Below are positions 1-8,011 of a stretch of 25,570 nt of DNA, piece by piece. The DNA is from Acidimicrobiales bacterium (GTDB lineage Bacteria > Actinomycetota > Acidimicrobiia > Acidimicrobiales > SHLQ01). Position 1 is the stretch's first letter. Each line of letters starts with the position of its first letter. The stretch lies in assembly GCA_013002375.1 (NCBI GenBank), contig JABDJW010000028.1, positions 1-25,570 on the forward strand, read 5' to 3'. The position numbers and the translations under genes are program-made. Below the pieces are notes generated by a model, which searched no databases, was not told where the DNA came from, and saw only the letters and a list, made by a program, of their open reading frames with translations.

Positions 1-787
1 GGGTGACGAGCACCGGCGGATCGCCGGCGTCGAGGAACTCGGTCACCTCGGCCGACACGGCACCGTGCGCCGGCCCGTCCCACAGCGAGAAGCCGGTCAT
101 GGTGAAGGTTTCCGGCCAGTCATCGGCCGGCTCGACATAGCGCGGTGAGGCCATACCGAGGTTCAGCCAGGGTGACCGCATCGCGTCCAGCGGACTGCGC
201 CGAGTCGCATCGAGCCCGAGCTTGCGTCGATGGGCGAGGAAGTCGTCCTCACAGGTCAGGGGGGCAAAGGCCCGCGATCGGCCGAATCGCCACAGCGCCG
301 CGTTCCCCCGCCGGCCCAGATCCGGAAGCGGATGGGGTGGCCGGGTGGCGGTCGGGATGAGCATCGGGAACAGGTCGCCGCCCACCCATGGCACATCGCA
401 CGCCTCAGCGGCCATCGAGCCGACGATCGCAGCCGCGGGGTGGCTGAACAGCAAATCGGCGCCATCGACCTCGGCGTGGAGCGCGGCGAAGAAGTCATCG
501 AGGTACGGGACGCAGAGCTTCTTGAAGAACAGCCGGAGTTGCAGGGCACCCCCGAACCGCATGCCCCACTTGGCCAACCATTCGCCGTGCTGATCCAGCG
601 AGACCGGCGCCAGCGAATCCGAACCCGAGTGCGCGACCGAGAACGGTTCGGCGGCGAACAGCGGGTGAAACTCCCGCGGGCAGACGTAGGTGACGTCATG
701 GCCCCGTCGGTGCAGCTCCGAGGCAATGGGCACGAACGGGAACACGTCGCCCCGATAGGCGTTGGAGTACACCACGATCCGAGCCAT
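1..787 (-). CDS. Glycosyltransferase, GT1/MGT-like, 3' end outside window
   Basis: This frame stays open from an ATG at 787 to the left edge, giving 262 residues with no stop, so the gene is cut by the window. The N-terminus (MARIVVYSNAYRGDVFPFVPIASELHRRGH) is typical of the acceptor-binding half of GT1-like glycosyltransferases of macrolide, sterol or phenolic substrates: a first beta strand, a GDVFPFVP loop and an ELHRRGHDVTYV helix-strand. The acceptor half also contains the family-like stretch FSHPAAAIVGSMAAEACDVPW. The C-terminal nucleotide-sugar domain is not in the window, so donor and acceptor cannot be predicted. There is no signal peptide, so it should act in the cytoplasm. It is divergent from the amidohydrolase gene with only 54 bases between. 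A perfect TANNNT element (TAGGGT, 794-799 on this strand) sits at -12 to -7 from the ATG, so the mRNA may be leaderless. The family call is firm; the substrate is unknown. Confidence 0.85.
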   Translation of the reverse strand, partial: MARIVVYSNAYRGDVFPFVPIASELHRRGHDVTYVCPREFHPLFAAEPFSVAHSGSDSLAPVSLDQHGEWLAKWGMRFGGALQLRLFFKKLCVPYLDDFFAALHAEVDGADLLFSHPAAAIVGSMAAEACDVPWVGGDLFPMLIPTATRPPHPLPDLGRRGNAALWRFGRSRAFAPLTCEDDFLAHRRKLGLDATRRSPLDAMRSPWLNLGMASPRYVEPADDWPETFTMTGFSLWDGPAHGAVSAEVTEFLDAGDPPVLVT

Positions 788-841
788 CGCCCGACCCTAG
801 GCGACTTGCGTCACAGCACCCCACCGACCGACGATCGGGCC
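788..841. promoter_or_regulatory. Divergent promoter, glycosyltransferase / amidohydrolase operon
   Basis: This 54-base gap separates two divergent start codons. Read leftward, TAGGGT (794-799) lies at -12 to -7 of the glycosyltransferase ATG. Read rightward, GACGAT (830-835) lies at -12 to -7 of the amidohydrolase ATG. Neither start has a Shine-Dalgarno sequence. The arrangement fits two leaderless promoters back to back. No palindrome of the type seen further right was found here. Confidence 0.5.
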
Positions 842-1810
842 ATGGCCCGACCCGACAACACCGCTTCCGACACCACATCCGATTCCGCCGCCGACTTCGA
901 ACGCCCCGGTACCTGGCCGGTCGGCACGATCGACCTCGGCATTGGTTTCCCGTACCGCAGCGTGGAGGAGAAGAAGGCCACGTACGAGTTCATGAAGCCG
1001 CTCTACAAGGACCGGGAAACGATCGAGGCCATGGAGTTCCCGGCCGAGTACATGTTCAAGAACGTGCCCGACGTCGTCGACCCCGACGTCGACCCGATCG
1101 ACTGGACCATCGCGGCCATGGATCGCTGGGGCATCGAGATCGGGAAGTCGAGCGTGGGCGATGCGGGCTGCGAAGCCCAGGAGCGCTACCCGGATCGCAT
1201 CTGCCTCAGCTACGAGATGAGGGATCCGCACGACCCCACCACGCAGGTGCGGTTGATCAAGGAGGCCCATCGCAACCATCAGATCGTGGGCGTCGGCTGC
1301 TTCCCCTGTGGCTTCCTGCCCCAGGTCCCGATCGACAGTCCGCTGATGTACCCGGTGTACGCGACCTGCTGCGAACTCGACATCCCGATCTCGATCAACG
1401 CCGGCATCGTCGGCCCGCGCATGCCGTCGGCGCCCCAACACGTCGAGCGGCTCGATCAGGTCTGCTACGACTTCCCCGAACTCACCATCGTCACCCGCCA
1501 CGGCTGTGAACCGTGGGAGAAGCTGGCCATGAAGCTGATGCTCAAGTGGCCTGGGCTGCACTACTGCACGTCGGCCTTCGTCCCGAAGCACTACCCCGAA
1601 GAGATCGTGAACTACGCCAACACCCGCGGGGCCGACAAGGTCTTGTACTGCGGCTACTTCCCGGCCGGCATCAGCCTCGAACGACAGTTCACCGAGATGG
1701 CCCAGTACAACCCGTTCAACGACGACGTCTGGCCCAAGTTCCTCCGCGACAACGCCATCCGGGTGTTCCGGCTCGACCAGCGCTTCCCGCATCTGGCCAC
1801 CAGCAGCTGA
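842..1810 (+). CDS. Amidohydrolase-2-like protein with eroded metal site
   Basis: The protein has 322 residues and resembles the amidohydrolase_2 (ACMSD-type TIM barrel) proteins common in actinobacteria. Recognisable parts are the opening IDLGIGFPYRSVEEKKATYEFM, the MDRWGIEIG segment, a VTRHGCEPWEKLAMK strand-helix in the place of the usual H-G-G motif, and the closing KVLYCGYFP strand. The usual N-terminal HxH metal pair is absent (DLG at that place). The mid-barrel His position reads SINAG, and the usual S/G-D-Y-P aspartate is replaced in GYFP. Only the His of RHG survives, so it may bind metal differently or be non-catalytic. I chose ATG 842; the open frame extends upstream only across the divergent glycosyltransferase. 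It leads an operon: GH51 follows after 7 bases, then sulfatase and cupin. The reaction is unknown. Confidence 0.75.
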   Translation: MARPDNTASDTTSDSAADFERPGTWPVGTIDLGIGFPYRSVEEKKATYEFMKPLYKDRETIEAMEFPAEYMFKNVPDVVDPDVDPIDWTIAAMDRWGIEIGKSSVGDAGCEAQERYPDRICLSYEMRDPHDPTTQVRLIKEAHRNHQIVGVGCFPCGFLPQVPIDSPLMYPVYATCCELDIPISINAGIVGPRMPSAPQHVERLDQVCYDFPELTIVTRHGCEPWEKLAMKLMLKWPGLHYCTSAFVPKHYPEEIVNYANTRGADKVLYCGYFPAGISLERQFTEMAQYNPFNDDVWPKFLRDNAIRVFRLDQRFPHLATSS

Positions 1811-1817
1811 TTCGGTC

Positions 1818-3305
1818 GTGGAACAAACGACGATCACCCTGCACTCCGGGTTCCCGGTCGGGCCGGTCGATCCCCGCATCTTCGGTGGCTTCCTCGAACA
1901 CATGGGCCGTTGTGTGTACGAGGGTGTCTACGACCCGGAATGTGTCCATGCTGATGCCGACGGGTTGCGAACCGACGTGCTCGGTGCGCTGGACCGGCTC
2001 GACATGCCGGTCGTGCGGTACCCGGGTGGCAACTTCGTCTCCGGCTATCACTGGCAAGACGGCGTGGGCCCGGTCGACGAGCGGCCGACCCTGCGCGAGC
2101 TGGCCTGGTCGAGCATCGAGACCAACCATTTCGGCACCGATGAGTTCATGGGGTTGTGCGACCGATTGGGCTGGACGCCGATGATGGCGGTGAACCTCGG
2201 CACCGGCAGTCCAGAGGAAGCCCGCAATTGGGTCGAGTACTGCAACTCCCCGGCCGGCACCAAGTACGCCGACCTGCGAGCAACCAACGGCAACCCCGAG
2301 CCCTACCGCGTGCCGCTCTGGTGCCTCGGCAACGAGATGGACGGCCCCTGGCAGCTCGGACACGGCCCGGCGGAGGACTACGCCAACCGGGCGCTGCAGG
2401 CGGCCCGCATGATGAAGAACGTCGACCGCTCGATCGAACTGGTGGCCAGCGGTTCGTCGATGGTCGAACTCGACAGCTACCTCGAGTGGGATCGCGTCGT
2501 GCTCGAATACCTCGGCACCGCGGCCGACTACATCAGCCTGCACCGCTACGTCGGCAACCAGAACGACGACACCGCCGATTTCCTGGCCGTCACCAACGCC
2601 ATCGATGCCCAGATCGAAGCCGTCGACGCAATGTGCCGCTACGTGCAGGCCAAGCAGAAGAACTGGCGCCGCACCCACCTCGCGTTCGATGAGTGGAACG
2701 TCTGGTACAAGAACATGGAGATGAACGGCGCGGGCCAGGTTGCGCCCCACCTCATCGAGGAGCGGTACAACCTCGAAGACGCGCTCGTCGTTGCCGGGTT
2801 CTTCAACAGCTTCATTCGCCACGCCGACGTGGTGAAGATCGCCAACATCGCGCAGATCGTGAACGTGATCGCGCCGATCCAGACCCGCGGCGACGACATG
2901 CTGATCCAGTCGATCTTCCATGTGTTCGAGCAGTACAGCACCCGCCGCGCCGGCATCAGCCTGCGCCCTTCGGTCGATGGCCCCGAGTACCAGAGCCCGT
3001 CGTACGGGTCGGTCGACGTCATCGACACCAGCGCCATCCTGGACACCGACCAGCTTCACCTGTTCGTCACGAACCGCAGCCTCGATCAAGCCGCACCGGT
3101 GCTGGCCACGCTGGCCGACCATACGATCGAGTCGGTCGTGAACGCCCACATCATCAACGCCGACGACCCCAAGGCAGAGAACACGTTCGAGGATCAATCG
3201 GTTGTCGCGGCGAGGCCCTTCGACGGCGCGTCGATCTCCGGTGACGGGCTGGTCCTCCAGCTCCCGCCGTTGTCGACCGTGGCCACGACGGTGGCCCTGA
3301 CATGA
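1818..3305 (+). CDS. Alpha-L-arabinofuranosidase, GH51
   Basis: The 495-residue protein matches glycoside hydrolase family 51, retaining exo-enzymes that release terminal alpha-L-arabinofuranose. Clear signatures are FGGFLEHMGRCVYEG near residues 22-36, RYPGGNFVSGYHW at 67-79, GNEMDGPW with the expected acid/base Glu173, and AFDEWNVWY with the expected nucleophile Glu292. The length and the beta-sandwich C-terminus fit the family. There is no signal peptide, as is usual for GH51, so imported oligosaccharides or glycosides are likely substrates. The start is a GTG at 1818, 7 bases after the amidohydrolase stop and without a good Shine-Dalgarno, so translation probably depends on the upstream gene. 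Its stop overlaps the sulfatase start (ATGA). The pairing with a sulfatase suggests sulfated arabinose-containing glycans or glycosides, which is inference. Confidence 0.93.
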   Translation: MEQTTITLHSGFPVGPVDPRIFGGFLEHMGRCVYEGVYDPECVHADADGLRTDVLGALDRLDMPVVRYPGGNFVSGYHWQDGVGPVDERPTLRELAWSSIETNHFGTDEFMGLCDRLGWTPMMAVNLGTGSPEEARNWVEYCNSPAGTKYADLRATNGNPEPYRVPLWCLGNEMDGPWQLGHGPAEDYANRALQAARMMKNVDRSIELVASGSSMVELDSYLEWDRVVLEYLGTAADYISLHRYVGNQNDDTADFLAVTNAIDAQIEAVDAMCRYVQAKQKNWRRTHLAFDEWNVWYKNMEMNGAGQVAPHLIEERYNLEDALVVAGFFNSFIRHADVVKIANIAQIVNVIAPIQTRGDDMLIQSIFHVFEQYSTRRAGISLRPSVDGPEYQSPSYGSVDVIDTSAILDTDQLHLFVTNRSLDQAAPVLATLADHTIESVVNAHIINADDPKAENTFEDQSVVAARPFDGASISGDGLVLQLPPLSTVATTVALT

Positions 3306-4765
3306 GCATGGGGCAGGCCCACCCCAGCGTCATCCTGATCAACTGCGACGATCTCGGCTACGGCGATCTCGGTTGCTATGGCTCGACGCTCAACCGCACG
3401 CCAGCGCTCGATCGGATGGCCGCCGAAGGGGTGCGCTTCACCGACTTCTATGCCGCGTCGCCGGTCTGTTCGCCGTCGCGCGCCGCCATGTTGACCGGCA
3501 GCTATCCGAACCGCATCGGCTTCGGCGGCAAGGCTGCCGGCAACCTCGGCGGAGTCCTGTTCCCCGGCTGGAGCGTGGGTCTCAACCCATCCGAAATCAC
3601 CATCGCCCGGTTACTCTCCGACGCCGGGTACGCCACCAAGCTGGTCGGCAAGTGGCACTGCGGCGACCAGCCGCCGTTCCTCCCCACCGCCCACGGCTTC
3701 GACGAGTACTACGGCCTGCCCTACAGCAACGACATGGGTCGGCAGGTCGACGATCCAGACCGGCGGGTCCATGGCCTCAGCCCCGACGACATCGAGCCCC
3801 TCCTCCGGAAGATGGGCTGCGAGGAACCCTGGATTCGACCTCCGCTGCCCTTGATGGTCGACGACGAGGTGCTCGAGGCCCAACCCGACCAAGCGGCGCT
3901 GACCGGCCGGTACCTCGAACAAGCGGTGCGGTTCATTCGGGCCAAGCACGATCAACCGTTCTTCCTGTACCTCGCCCACATGTACGTGCACCTGCCGATC
4001 TATGTGCAGGAGCGCTTCAAGCAGGCATCCCAGAACGGCGACTACGGCGCCGCGGTCGAGTGCATCGATTGGGTCACTGCGGTGATCCTGGCCGAACTGC
4101 AGGCCTTGGGACTCGATGAACAGACCTTGGTGATCTTCACCAGCGACAACGGCGCGCTGGCCGTCGAGAACGGCGGCTCGGGCAGCAATGCGCCGCTGCG
4201 CGGCTCGAAGGGCAACACCTGGGATGGCGGCCAGCGCGTGCCCTGCATCGTGCGCTGGCCCGGCCGGATCCCGGCCGGCATCGAAACCGACGCCGTGACC
4301 ACGCAGATCGACCTCTACCCGACGATCGCGGCCGCGTGCGGCGTGGCCACACCGACCGATCGAGTGATCGACGGCCACGATCTTCGCTCCGTCCTGGGAC
4401 TCGATGGTCCCGAGCTCGAGGACGAACGCCACTTCTTCTACATCCGAAGCGCCAACATCGAAGCGGTTCGGATCGGGCCGTGGAAGCTCCACGTCGTCAA
4501 GGACGGCCAGGACGTCTCCCAGCTGTACCACCTGGCAAACGACATCGCCGAAACGACCGATGTCGCGGCCGAACACCCCGATGTCGTGGCCCGCCTGACC
4601 GCCGTGATCGAGACCGGGCGCCTGGCGCTCGGCGACGAACGCCTGGGCATCGAGGGCTCCGAGGTTCGCCCGCTGGGCAAGGTCGACGATCCGGTACCGC
4701 TCACCGACTTCGACCCCGACCACCCCTACTTCATGGCCGAATACGACCTCGCCGACCGGGGTTGA
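3302..4765 (+). CDS. Type I (formylglycine) sulfatase, arylsulfatase family
   Basis: The 487-residue protein is a type I sulfatase (S1 family). It carries the CxPSR motif CSPSRAAMLTG, with Cys56 as the residue to be converted to formylglycine. Metal ligands are Asp16-Asp17 in NCDDLGYGDLG and Asp282-Asn283 in TSDNGA; the active-site KWH is at 117-119. The first residues MSMGQAHPSVILINCDD begin directly with the core strand, so no signal peptide is present and it should be cytoplasmic. That requires the formylglycine-generating enzyme to act in the cytoplasm, and none is encoded in this window. The ATGA overlap with the GH51 stop indicates translational coupling. The substrate is not predictable from sequence, but the neighbours point to a sulfate ester on an arabinose-containing glycoside. 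Confidence 0.93.
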   Translation: MSMGQAHPSVILINCDDLGYGDLGCYGSTLNRTPALDRMAAEGVRFTDFYAASPVCSPSRAAMLTGSYPNRIGFGGKAAGNLGGVLFPGWSVGLNPSEITIARLLSDAGYATKLVGKWHCGDQPPFLPTAHGFDEYYGLPYSNDMGRQVDDPDRRVHGLSPDDIEPLLRKMGCEEPWIRPPLPLMVDDEVLEAQPDQAALTGRYLEQAVRFIRAKHDQPFFLYLAHMYVHLPIYVQERFKQASQNGDYGAAVECIDWVTAVILAELQALGLDEQTLVIFTSDNGALAVENGGSGSNAPLRGSKGNTWDGGQRVPCIVRWPGRIPAGIETDAVTTQIDLYPTIAAACGVATPTDRVIDGHDLRSVLGLDGPELEDERHFFYIRSANIEAVRIGPWKLHVVKDGQDVSQLYHLANDIAETTDVAAEHPDVVARLTAVIETGRLALGDERLGIEGSEVRPLGKVDDPVPLTDFDPDHPYFMAEYDLADRG

Positions 4766-4770
4766 TCCCG

Positions 4771-5094
4771 ATGGCCGAAGAGGCGTCTGAAGGGCCGCCG
4801 GCCGATCCGGAACGGCAGCTACCGGCCGGCCTCGTCACCGGTCGGATCACACCGACCTTCACCGCCCAGTCGGTTCCGGCCGCCTTGCGGCGCGCCCACC
4901 ACACCACCGTGTGGGCCGAGCTGGTCGTCCAGGCCGGATCGGTCGACTTCGTCGAGGAGGACACCGGCTGGCACACGACGGTCACGGCCGGCCACCGCCA
5001 GGTCATCGTGCCGAACCGCAGGCACCACATCGAGCCGAGCGAGGACGCAACGTTCGCCGTCCAGTTCTACGACACCCCCGACCAGACCCCCTGA
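4771..5094 (+). CDS. DUF1971 / cupin-like small protein
   Basis: The protein has 107 residues and resembles the DUF1971 cupin-like fold, also found at the N-terminus of some tellurite-resistance TehB proteins. The family pattern is visible: VPAALRRAHHTT, then WAELVVQAGSVDFVEED, then VIVPNRRHHIEPSEDATFAVQFYDTP. His residues in RAHHTT and RRHHIEP are candidate ligands. No enzymatic role is established for such stand-alone proteins. The gene starts 5 bases after the sulfatase stop, so it is the last gene of the glycan operon. Its stop codon lies inside an inverted repeat shared with the convergent WS/DGAT gene. The family call is moderately firm and the function unknown. Confidence 0.75.
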   Translation: MAEEASEGPPADPERQLPAGLVTGRITPTFTAQSVPAALRRAHHTTVWAELVVQAGSVDFVEEDTGWHTTVTAGHRQVIVPNRRHHIEPSEDATFAVQFYDTPDQTP

Positions 5095-5105
5095 AGGTTC
5101 AGGGG
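5088..5105. terminator. Candidate bidirectional hairpin over two stop codons
   Basis: CCCCTGAA and TTCAGGGG form a perfect 8-base inverted repeat separated by GG; in RNA the inner pair would open, leaving a 4-base loop. The rightward stop (TGA 5092-5094) and the leftward stop (TGA 5101-5099) both lie inside it. There is no U-rich tail on either strand, so intrinsic termination is uncertain. Confidence 0.4.
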
Positions 5106-7906
5106 CTGATTTCTTGCTCCAGGAGCTGCAACTCGGCGATCAGCGATTCGGCCAGGGCATCCAGGTCGGCGCACACCTCCGGATCGCCCGACAGCGAGAT
5201 GGTCACGCCTCCGACGTAGGAGAGTATGGCAACTCCCAATCCGAGGTGCGGGGCCAGGGGCACGATCGGGATGATCTCGTTGATGGTCGCGCCAAGGAAG
5301 TACAACCGGGACTCCGGCCCGCGCATGTTCGTCACAACCAGGTTGGCCATGCGCTGTTCGGCCACCATCCGGGCGCCGAGCGAGATCCACGGCGACGGCA
5401 CATGATCGAGGCTGTGCAGGACCACGCCGAGACCCTCACCCTCGTGGGCGGCCTTGACCCGGCGAGTTCGCCGGCACACGGTGGCCAGTCGGCGTCGCCG
5501 GTCCGGTTCGCTCACGGGCAACTCGACGAGCATGCCGCCGACCTGGTTGCCCGGTTCCTCGGCCACGCCCTTGGTGCGCAGCGAAACCGGCACCATGGCG
5601 TGCACATCGAAGAGTTCCTCGTGGTGCGCGCTCATCCAGGTTCGAAGGCCGCCGGCCAGCACCGCCAGGATGACGTCGTTCACGCTGGCGTTGGCCTCGG
5701 CACCGACCGAGCGAATCTGATCGAGCTTGAGCACGGCGGTGCGAAGTTCGCGTCGCCGGCCCACCGTACGGTTGAACGATGCCCGCCGGGTGAGCGTTGA
5801 CGGGTTGGCCAGCTCGCGAGCGGCGCCGGCCACCGCCGAGATCTGCGCGGCGATCTGCTTGGGCGCCAGGACCGCGCTGGTGGCCAGCGCGCGAGCGGTG
5901 GTGAACGGGTCGGCGATCTGCTCGACCACGGCATCGGTCATCCGTTGGACGGCGCTGGGCGACGCCGCCGGCGTCGTCGGTGCCGGGGTGTCGGCCGCCG
6001 TGTCGGGTTCGATATCGAACAAGGCGACGGCCAGCTCCACGCCGGAGACACCGTCGACCAGGCAATGGTGCACTTTCTCGATGAAGCCCACGCCGCCGTT
6101 CTCGAGCCCGTCCACCAACCAGATCTCCCACAAGGGATGGGTGCGTTCGAGCGGTTCCGCGAGCGTCCTCGCCGCGAAATCAAGCAGCTCGGCCCGGTCG
6201 GATCCGTTCGACAGTGCGGCGAACCGCACATGCCGTTCGATGTCGAACGCGGGATCGTCGATCCACACCGGCCGGCCCAAGCCGAGCGGAACTTCGGCCA
6301 GCTTCTGAAGAAAGCCGGGCAGCTGCTGGAGGCGGGCCTCGATGTGTTGCTGGATATCGGCCCGCCGAAGCCGGCCATCGGGCAACCGCAGGACATCACC
6401 ATCGAGGATCGCCAGACCGCCGACGTGCATTGGCGTGTCGGGCGACTCCAGTCGGAGGAAGCCGGTGTCGAGGGCCGACAGCCGAGCCGGCCGTTCGCTC
6501 GCCGGTTCGGCCGGTTCCACCGATGCGAGCTCGCGGGGCGCCCGGCGGAGGGCCGCCTTGGTGACCTCTTGGAGTTCAGCGCTGATCATCTCGTTGAGCG
6601 CGGCCGGCTCGGACACGGCGGCGGCGTCGGCCAACAGTCCAATACAGGCGCGGGGCCCGTGGGACACCAGCGACGTGTTCACGGCCGCCCCGGCCGTCGG
6701 AGCGAAGGCCCAGAGCCCGTCGACCTCGGCACCGGCCAGATATTGGCGTTCGGTCGGGCCGGGCACATTGGTCAACACGACGTCCACACCCTGCATCATC
6801 GAGCCGACGAGTCCGCTCGACAATCGGCTCGGCAGCGCTTGCATGGCGCCGGCCAGCGGCCGGCTCAGCGACAAGGACGGCTCGCGGCGAGAGGCCAACA
6901 CCAAGTCCCGCATCGCGGCCATCCGCTCACCCGGGTCGGTGATGTCGGCGGGCACGACGAATCGAGCCGGCGCCCAACGGTTTCCGCCCGCCGGATCGTC
7001 GGGCCGTCGCAAGCTGACCGGCATCACCACCCGCAGTTCCCGAAGATCTCGGCCGGCCGCTCGGTGGTACTCGGCCACACCGCCGACGACTCCGGCGAAG
7101 AACGCGTGGTTCACCGTGCACTCCTGCCTTTTGGCCGCGGCGTGAAGCTGCTCGAGGTCGAGTTCGTGCATGGCGATGGTGCGGGCTTCGCTGCGGCCGG
7201 CGAACAGCTCGGACTCCGGCCCGCTGTTGGGTAGGAGCAGGCGGCCCAGCGATGATGCGGCCCGCACCGTGCCGGTCACCGCCCTGGCCGGGTGCAGCGC
7301 CGCCGAGGCCAGGAGGCCTGAGACCTGAAACGGCGCCTTGGCCGCCTGGCGAGCCACGCCGACGATGTCCTCGAGGGCGAGACGGAGCCAGTCGCCTTCT
7401 CCCAGATCAGGGGTGGTGTCGAGCGGGATGACATTGGAAGCATCGAAGATTGCGTCGAGCAGCTCGATGCCGCCGACGCCATCGGTGAGCGCATGGTGGA
7501 CCTTGAGCACCACCGCCGACGGCCCGCGACCCGCGTCGACATAGGCGCATTCCCAGAGCGGCTTCGACCTGTCGAACTCGGTGCTGGCAAAATGCTCGGC
7601 GATCGCCACCACAGCGCGATCGAGGTCAGCCGGCGCGGCGACCAGTCGCACATGGTCCGCCAAGGCGAAATTCGGCGCGGCAGCCCAGACCGGTGCGCCG
7701 ACGCCGCCGGGCCGATCCACGATTCGCTGTCGCAGCCGCGGCACGGTGCGGGTGGCGCGGTCGAGTGTTCCAACCAGCTCGCGGACATCGGCCGTCTGGC
7801 GGAGGCGCAGGACGGCGACGATCGTCGTCCGGAGCGTGGGGTCACGCTCGATCTCCCACAGCGTGGCATCGGTCGGGTTCAGGCGCTCGGCCGTTGTCGG
7901 TGGCAC
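5099..7906 (-). CDS. Tandem double WS/DGAT wax-ester/triacylglycerol synthase
   Basis: The 935-residue protein contains two complete WS/DGAT acyltransferase domains, whereas the family normally has one (about 450-500 residues). Such enzymes transfer acyl-CoA to diacylglycerol or fatty alcohol for storage lipid. Domain 1 (about 1-455) has PLWE at 116-119 and the catalytic HHxxxDG motif HHALTDG at 137-143. Domain 2 (about 475-935) starts with the canonical RLSALDTGFLRLE and has PLWE at 591-594, HHCLVDG at 613-619 and the ND motif in SVNDVILAVLAGG. The matching place in domain 1 reads TVNHAFFAG, so its Asp is replaced by His267 and the domains may differ in activity. The GTG start at 7906 gives a family-like N-terminus (RLNPTDATLWEIE). 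It also places a DosR-like box exactly 42.5 bases upstream and GAAGCT at -12 to -7. The open frame continues upstream but only across the divergent gene. Confidence 0.92.
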   Translation of the reverse strand: MPPTTAERLNPTDATLWEIERDPTLRTTIVAVLRLRQTADVRELVGTLDRATRTVPRLRQRIVDRPGGVGAPVWAAAPNFALADHVRLVAAPADLDRAVVAIAEHFASTEFDRSKPLWECAYVDAGRGPSAVVLKVHHALTDGVGGIELLDAIFDASNVIPLDTTPDLGEGDWLRLALEDIVGVARQAAKAPFQVSGLLASAALHPARAVTGTVRAASSLGRLLLPNSGPESELFAGRSEARTIAMHELDLEQLHAAAKRQECTVNHAFFAGVVGGVAEYHRAAGRDLRELRVVMPVSLRRPDDPAGGNRWAPARFVVPADITDPGERMAAMRDLVLASRREPSLSLSRPLAGAMQALPSRLSSGLVGSMMQGVDVVLTNVPGPTERQYLAGAEVDGLWAFAPTAGAAVNTSLVSHGPRACIGLLADAAAVSEPAALNEMISAELQEVTKAALRRAPRELASVEPAEPASERPARLSALDTGFLRLESPDTPMHVGGLAILDGDVLRLPDGRLRRADIQQHIEARLQQLPGFLQKLAEVPLGLGRPVWIDDPAFDIERHVRFAALSNGSDRAELLDFAARTLAEPLERTHPLWEIWLVDGLENGGVGFIEKVHHCLVDGVSGVELAVALFDIEPDTAADTPAPTTPAASPSAVQRMTDAVVEQIADPFTTARALATSAVLAPKQIAAQISAVAGAARELANPSTLTRRASFNRTVGRRRELRTAVLKLDQIRSVGAEANASVNDVILAVLAGGLRTWMSAHHEELFDVHAMVPVSLRTKGVAEEPGNQVGGMLVELPVSEPDRRRRLATVCRRTRRVKAAHEGEGLGVVLHSLDHVPSPWISLGARMVAEQRMANLVVTNMRGPESRLYFLGATINEIIPIVPLAPHLGLGVAILSYVGGVTISLSGDPEVCADLDALAESLIAELQLLEQEISP

Positions 7907-7941
7907 GATCGCAGCTTCCGATGCCGGCCCGTCTGCGACTA

Positions 7942-7955
7942 GAGACCAAAGTCCC
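7942..7955 (-). promoter_or_regulatory. DosR/DevR-like box of the WS/DGAT promoter
   Basis: On the minus strand this reads GGGACTTTGGTCTC. It closely matches the mycobacterial DosR core GGGACTWWAGTCCC, with two mismatches. Its centre is 42.5 bases upstream of the GTG start at 7906. GAAGCT at 7918-7913 occupies -12 to -7. The geometry fits a class II activator on a leaderless mRNA. Confidence 0.6.
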
Positions 7956-7961
7956 CCGATG

Positions 7962-7975
7962 GTGACCTTTGGCAC
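7962..7975 (+). promoter_or_regulatory. Second box-like dyad before the GNAT gene
   Basis: GTGACCTTTGGCAC is an imperfect dyad (GTG..CC / GG..CAC) related to the neighbouring box. Its centre lies 43.5 bases upstream of the GNAT ATG and 20 bases from the WS/DGAT box. GACAAT at 8000-8005 is a good -10 element at -12 to -7 of that ATG. The match to the DosR core is only 9 of 14, so this site is weaker. Confidence 0.35.
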
Positions 7976-8011
7976 TGCCGGCCAGCCCCGGCCCACGGCG
8001 ACAATCCCGGT

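Noticed and set aside
797..1903. 368-codon open frame antisense to the amidohydrolase gene
   Set aside because: It is a shadow of the amidohydrolase and its composition (Val, Asp, Gly rich, no motifs) is that of reverse-strand translation.
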